Source: Copromyces sp. CBS 386.78
Lineage: Eukaryota; Ascomycota; Sordariomycetes; Sordariales; Sordariaceae
DNA: 64,000 nt
NCBI GenBank assembly: GCA_030685235.1
Contig: MU839105.1
Span: 62,001 to 126,000 of the forward strand
Direction: 5' to 3'
Shown: piece by piece, positions 61,423 through 64,000 of the stretch
Position numbering within the stretch: the stretch's first letter is position 1
Layout of the letters: each line of letters opens with the position of its first letter
Made by a program: the position numbers and the translations under genes
Notes under the pieces: generated by a model
The model's input: only the letters and a program-made list of their open reading frames with translations
What the model was told of the DNA's origin: nothing
Databases searched by the model: none

Positions 61423-61939
61423 ATGGCGGATATCCAGATCGGTTCCAGCGCCTGGCGCCTCGTTGAGGTTGGCCGTGTCCTCAAGCTCGAGACCGGCAGC
61501 CTCGCGACCATCGTCGAGATCGTCGACCACAAGCGCGTATGTCTGAACCGAGCATGGAAACCACCGATTTGAAATTCAAGACGCGAGGACAGGAAACTAA
61601 ACGAACATTTTTCGCGATACACAGGTCCTTGTCGATGGCCCCTCGTCCGACCCCAAGCTCGCTGCCCCCCGCGGCGTTGTTTCCCTCTCCAGAACCCTTC
61701 TCACCCCCCTCGTCGTCGAGAAGCTTCCCCGTGGTGCCCGCACCGGTGCCGTCAAGAAGGCTTGGGAGGCCGCTGGCATCGATGCCAAGTGGAAGGAGAG
61801 CAACTGGGCCAAGAAGCAGCTCCAGCAGGAGCGCCGCAAGGCCCTCACCGACTTCGACCGCTTCAAGGTTATGCGCCTCAAGAAGCAGCGCCGCTTCGAG
61901 GAGCGCAAGGCTCTCGCCAAGATCAAGGCCTCTGCTTAA
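61423..61939 (+). CDS. rpl14: 60S ribosomal protein eL14
   Basis: The gene is join(61423..61536, 61625..61939), giving 142 residues, the usual size for fungal eL14. The intron has a GTATGT donor and CAG acceptor and splits HKR/VLVDGP. The N-terminal SH3-like barrel VEVGRVLKLETGSLATIVEI is the family signature. The C-terminal helix is very basic (WAKKQLQQERRKAL, RLKKQRRFEERKAL). eL14 binds 25S rRNA on the solvent side of the large subunit. Codon choice is strongly biased to C-ending codons, as in other highly expressed genes. The ATG sits in AAAAATGG. All evidence agrees. Confidence 0.97.
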
Positions 61940-63403
61940 ATGATTTGGGACGATTAGATTTGGGAGCGTTTGGTCGGCAGGGTTCTTGGGTGGAGGGTTT
62001 TTCGAAACGGTCTGCATGAACAACATCAGCATCAGGGTTGCTGGGATACCTCTCTGCGTCGCTCTCGGAAGACCTCTTTTGTCACATCATCAGGGTGGCT
62101 CGCGGCGTCATAGGGAAATTGCGAATTAAGCCAAAAATGACCCCAAGGTCTATACCCCCATCAACCACCATTTCTTGGGTTTATCTGAGGTGCTGGAATC
62201 AATCAAAGCAAGCTGTGATGAACAATTCCGTGCTCCAAACAGGGAAGACCAGATTGTGACATTTGCTCCGGTGACTCGGGATCTGGTGCGAAGTGATGGC
62301 ATGGCTTGACTACGCGTCAACGCGGTTTGGACGGGCGACTCGTGGCAGCAGAAGCGGATGGCATGGAGAGACAAGTTGTTTGACAACTTCCACTGTCACG
62401 GTTTGGTTCCTCTTCGGCTGGTTTTGGGTTGTGGCAAGCTATCCGCATGTGAAGCAGTATGTTGACGTTCTGACATCCACGTAAACATAGGTTGGAGAAT
62501 ACGATATGAGATGTGACTTAGTAGCACTTTAGCATTGGTATCCCATGTCCGTTGCTTAAGGGGGAATCATGGCTTGAAACGGCAGTCGTGCTCTACAAAA
62601 ACATCAAGAACTGGCGGCCTTTGACAACTTCGGTGAGACTGGTGAAGGTGGCTCGGCAGTGTCAGCAATCCAATCTGTACAACACTCTACCCTGTGAGTT
62701 GATCTTGAAGATGACCTCACTGTTGATGACCCCTGCCAAGACAACATTGAAAGGGTGAGTTACACTCGGTAGGTTCAGACCAGGAATGTCCAAAGTTGAG
62801 GATGACTCAGGATATCTCAACCATGAAATATAGACCAATGTATAACGATGAACTCAATGTATCCGCCCGTTTGACAAAACATGCAAGATCTCCTATGTAA
62901 ACAACTTGGACACAATGTCGTTGAAGATGAATGTGGACCGTTTTCATCAAGGCCCTTAGTATGCGCATATGGGGCTCCACAATCTGGTCGGTTCGAAATT
63001 GGCCTAACAAGATGGTTAGGGTTACCGAGGGATATTGGCCAAAGGAGGCTTTTGAGCAAGCTGGGCAGTGGCTGCCGTGCCCGGTTGAGCGATCACACAC
63101 CGGGGGGGCGTGCACGCACTTTTGGTGAATTTTGGATCCCGAACTTTTTCTCTCCCACCACGCCTGCGACCCCTTCACAACCCCGCATATCATATCTTAG
63201 CGGTATTTTCCCAACAATGTGAGTACGACGAGGAGATGCGCACTCGTGGTACCCGCGCTTTGCTCGGGGCCGTCGCCCAGCCACGATATTGCCGTTTTTG
63301 CAGCTCTGAACGAGCGCAAAGGGGACGCATTTGAGCCATGTTGTGTGTGCGGTTGTGTGCGGGGCTAGAGAGCTGACCAGTCAATCCGCCACTAGCTATC
63401 AAA
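61940..63403. other. Intergenic region between eL14 and NAC alpha genes
   Basis: About 1.5 kb containing the eL14 3' end and the NAC alpha promoter. Short open frames have no recognisable family. No RNA gene or repeat was noticed. Confidence 0.5.
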
Positions 63404-64000
63404 ATGGCCGATCCCAGAGTTGAGGAGCTCCCCGAGGAGGAGGTTAAGAAGACCCAGGTCGAGGATCTCGACAACTCCAGCGATGACGAGTCCGATATCG
63501 AGGCTGGCGACTCCAGCCTTCCCGCTGGCTCCCAGGCCGTGATCCACTCCCGCAACGAGAAGAAGGCTCGCCAGGCCATCGCAAAGCTGCACCTCCAGCC
63601 CGTCCCTGGCATCACCCGCGTCACTCTCCGCCGCCCCAAGAACGTGAGTTGGGAACATTGGAAAAGCGACTGCTGTCGGACCACTGCTGCCGTCGTGGGC
63701 AGCCCCGCGATTGGACAGCTATGTTTCGAGGCGGAAGCTTGGAGCTCCCTTTTTGGTGGGGAACTACCATAGCTAACAAAGACGACCAGATCCTCTTCGT
63801 CATCAACAACCCCGAGGTCTACAAGTCCCCCAACAGCAACACCTACATGTGAGCTTGCCCGTCAACTTCCGTTGCGGAGCTTCCCCGGTTACCTCGCTCC
63901 TCAAATACTAACTCTCTGGATAGCGTCTTCGGTGAGGCCAAGATTGAGGACCTTAACGCCTCCGCCCAGGCCGCCGCTGCCCAGCAGCTCGCCAGCCAGT
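63404..64000 (+). CDS. egd2: Nascent polypeptide-associated complex subunit alpha (3' truncated)
   Basis: Visible exons are 63404-63643, 63790-63848 and 63924 to the window end; the rest of the gene is outside. Introns have GTGAGT and GTGAGC donors, the first being 146 bp. The protein begins with the acidic [16 protein letters not shown] stretch, then [20 protein letters not shown] and [10 protein letters not shown], the start of the NAC domain, continuing [20 protein letters not shown] and [11 protein letters not shown]. This is the six-stranded barrel half that pairs with NAC beta. The complex binds ribosomes next to the exit tunnel and shields nascent chains, limiting wrong SRP targeting. 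The C-terminal UBA domain would lie beyond the window. Identity is certain from the NAC domain. Confidence 0.96.

Overview
The window is nuclear DNA of a filamentous ascomycete, most likely a Neurospora species or close Sordariales relative. The genes have short introns of about 50-80 bp with GTRNGY-type donors and CTAAC-like branch sites. Intergenic spaces are long, and codons in GC-rich exons prefer C at the third position. One LTR retrotransposon is ruined by C-to-T and G-to-A transitions in the CpA context, the signature of repeat-induced point mutation (RIP). Protein-level calls rest on families I recognise by eye; no database search was run.

Layout. 1-4254 (+): 3' part of a Tea1/Kel1-type kelch and coiled-coil polarity gene. 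5553-6553 (-): Mpv17/PMP22 membrane protein. 7487-8576 (-) and 9253-11442 (+): a divergent secretory-pathway pair, Yif1 and the SRP receptor alpha subunit. 11973-19900 (+): the ATR/Mec1 checkpoint kinase (Neurospora mus-9) in nine exons, followed in tandem by 20736-22812 (+), a PARP-type zinc-finger protein with a charged repeat tail. 22813-28027: 5.2 kb without a supportable gene. 28033-33467: a Ty1/copia-type LTR element with 184-bp LTRs and a 5-bp target duplication (GTTCC), heavily RIP-mutated. 33951-35787 (+): Arg/Ser/His-rich protein with a conserved C-terminal domain (probably DUF8035). 37311-39275 (-): Mediator subunit Med17. 41069-43582 (+): 6-phosphofructokinase. 44161-46044 (-): single-pass cell-surface protein with a lectin-like ectodomain. 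48853-52671 (-): SNF2 ATPase with a RING finger (Ris1/Uls1-like) and a polyQ N-terminus. 55438-57896 (-): type II membrane nucleotide pyrophosphatase/phosphodiesterase. 58685-59800 (-): GNAT acetyltransferase (Lyc1-like). 61423-61939 (+): ribosomal protein eL14. 63404 to the window end (+): NAC alpha subunit, cut by the window end.

Most of the window is ordinary conserved housekeeping sequence. The parts most worth a second look are: the mirror-image decay of RIP across the two LTRs; the kinase/zinc-finger tandem and the repeat tail of the zinc-finger protein; a possible hydrophobic N-terminal extension on phosphofructokinase; an overlapping upstream ATG on the ATR gene; and the repeated alternating Ile/His motif of the 33951 gene. 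I found no CRISPR array, rRNA or convincing tRNA, and no clearly new multi-gene system.
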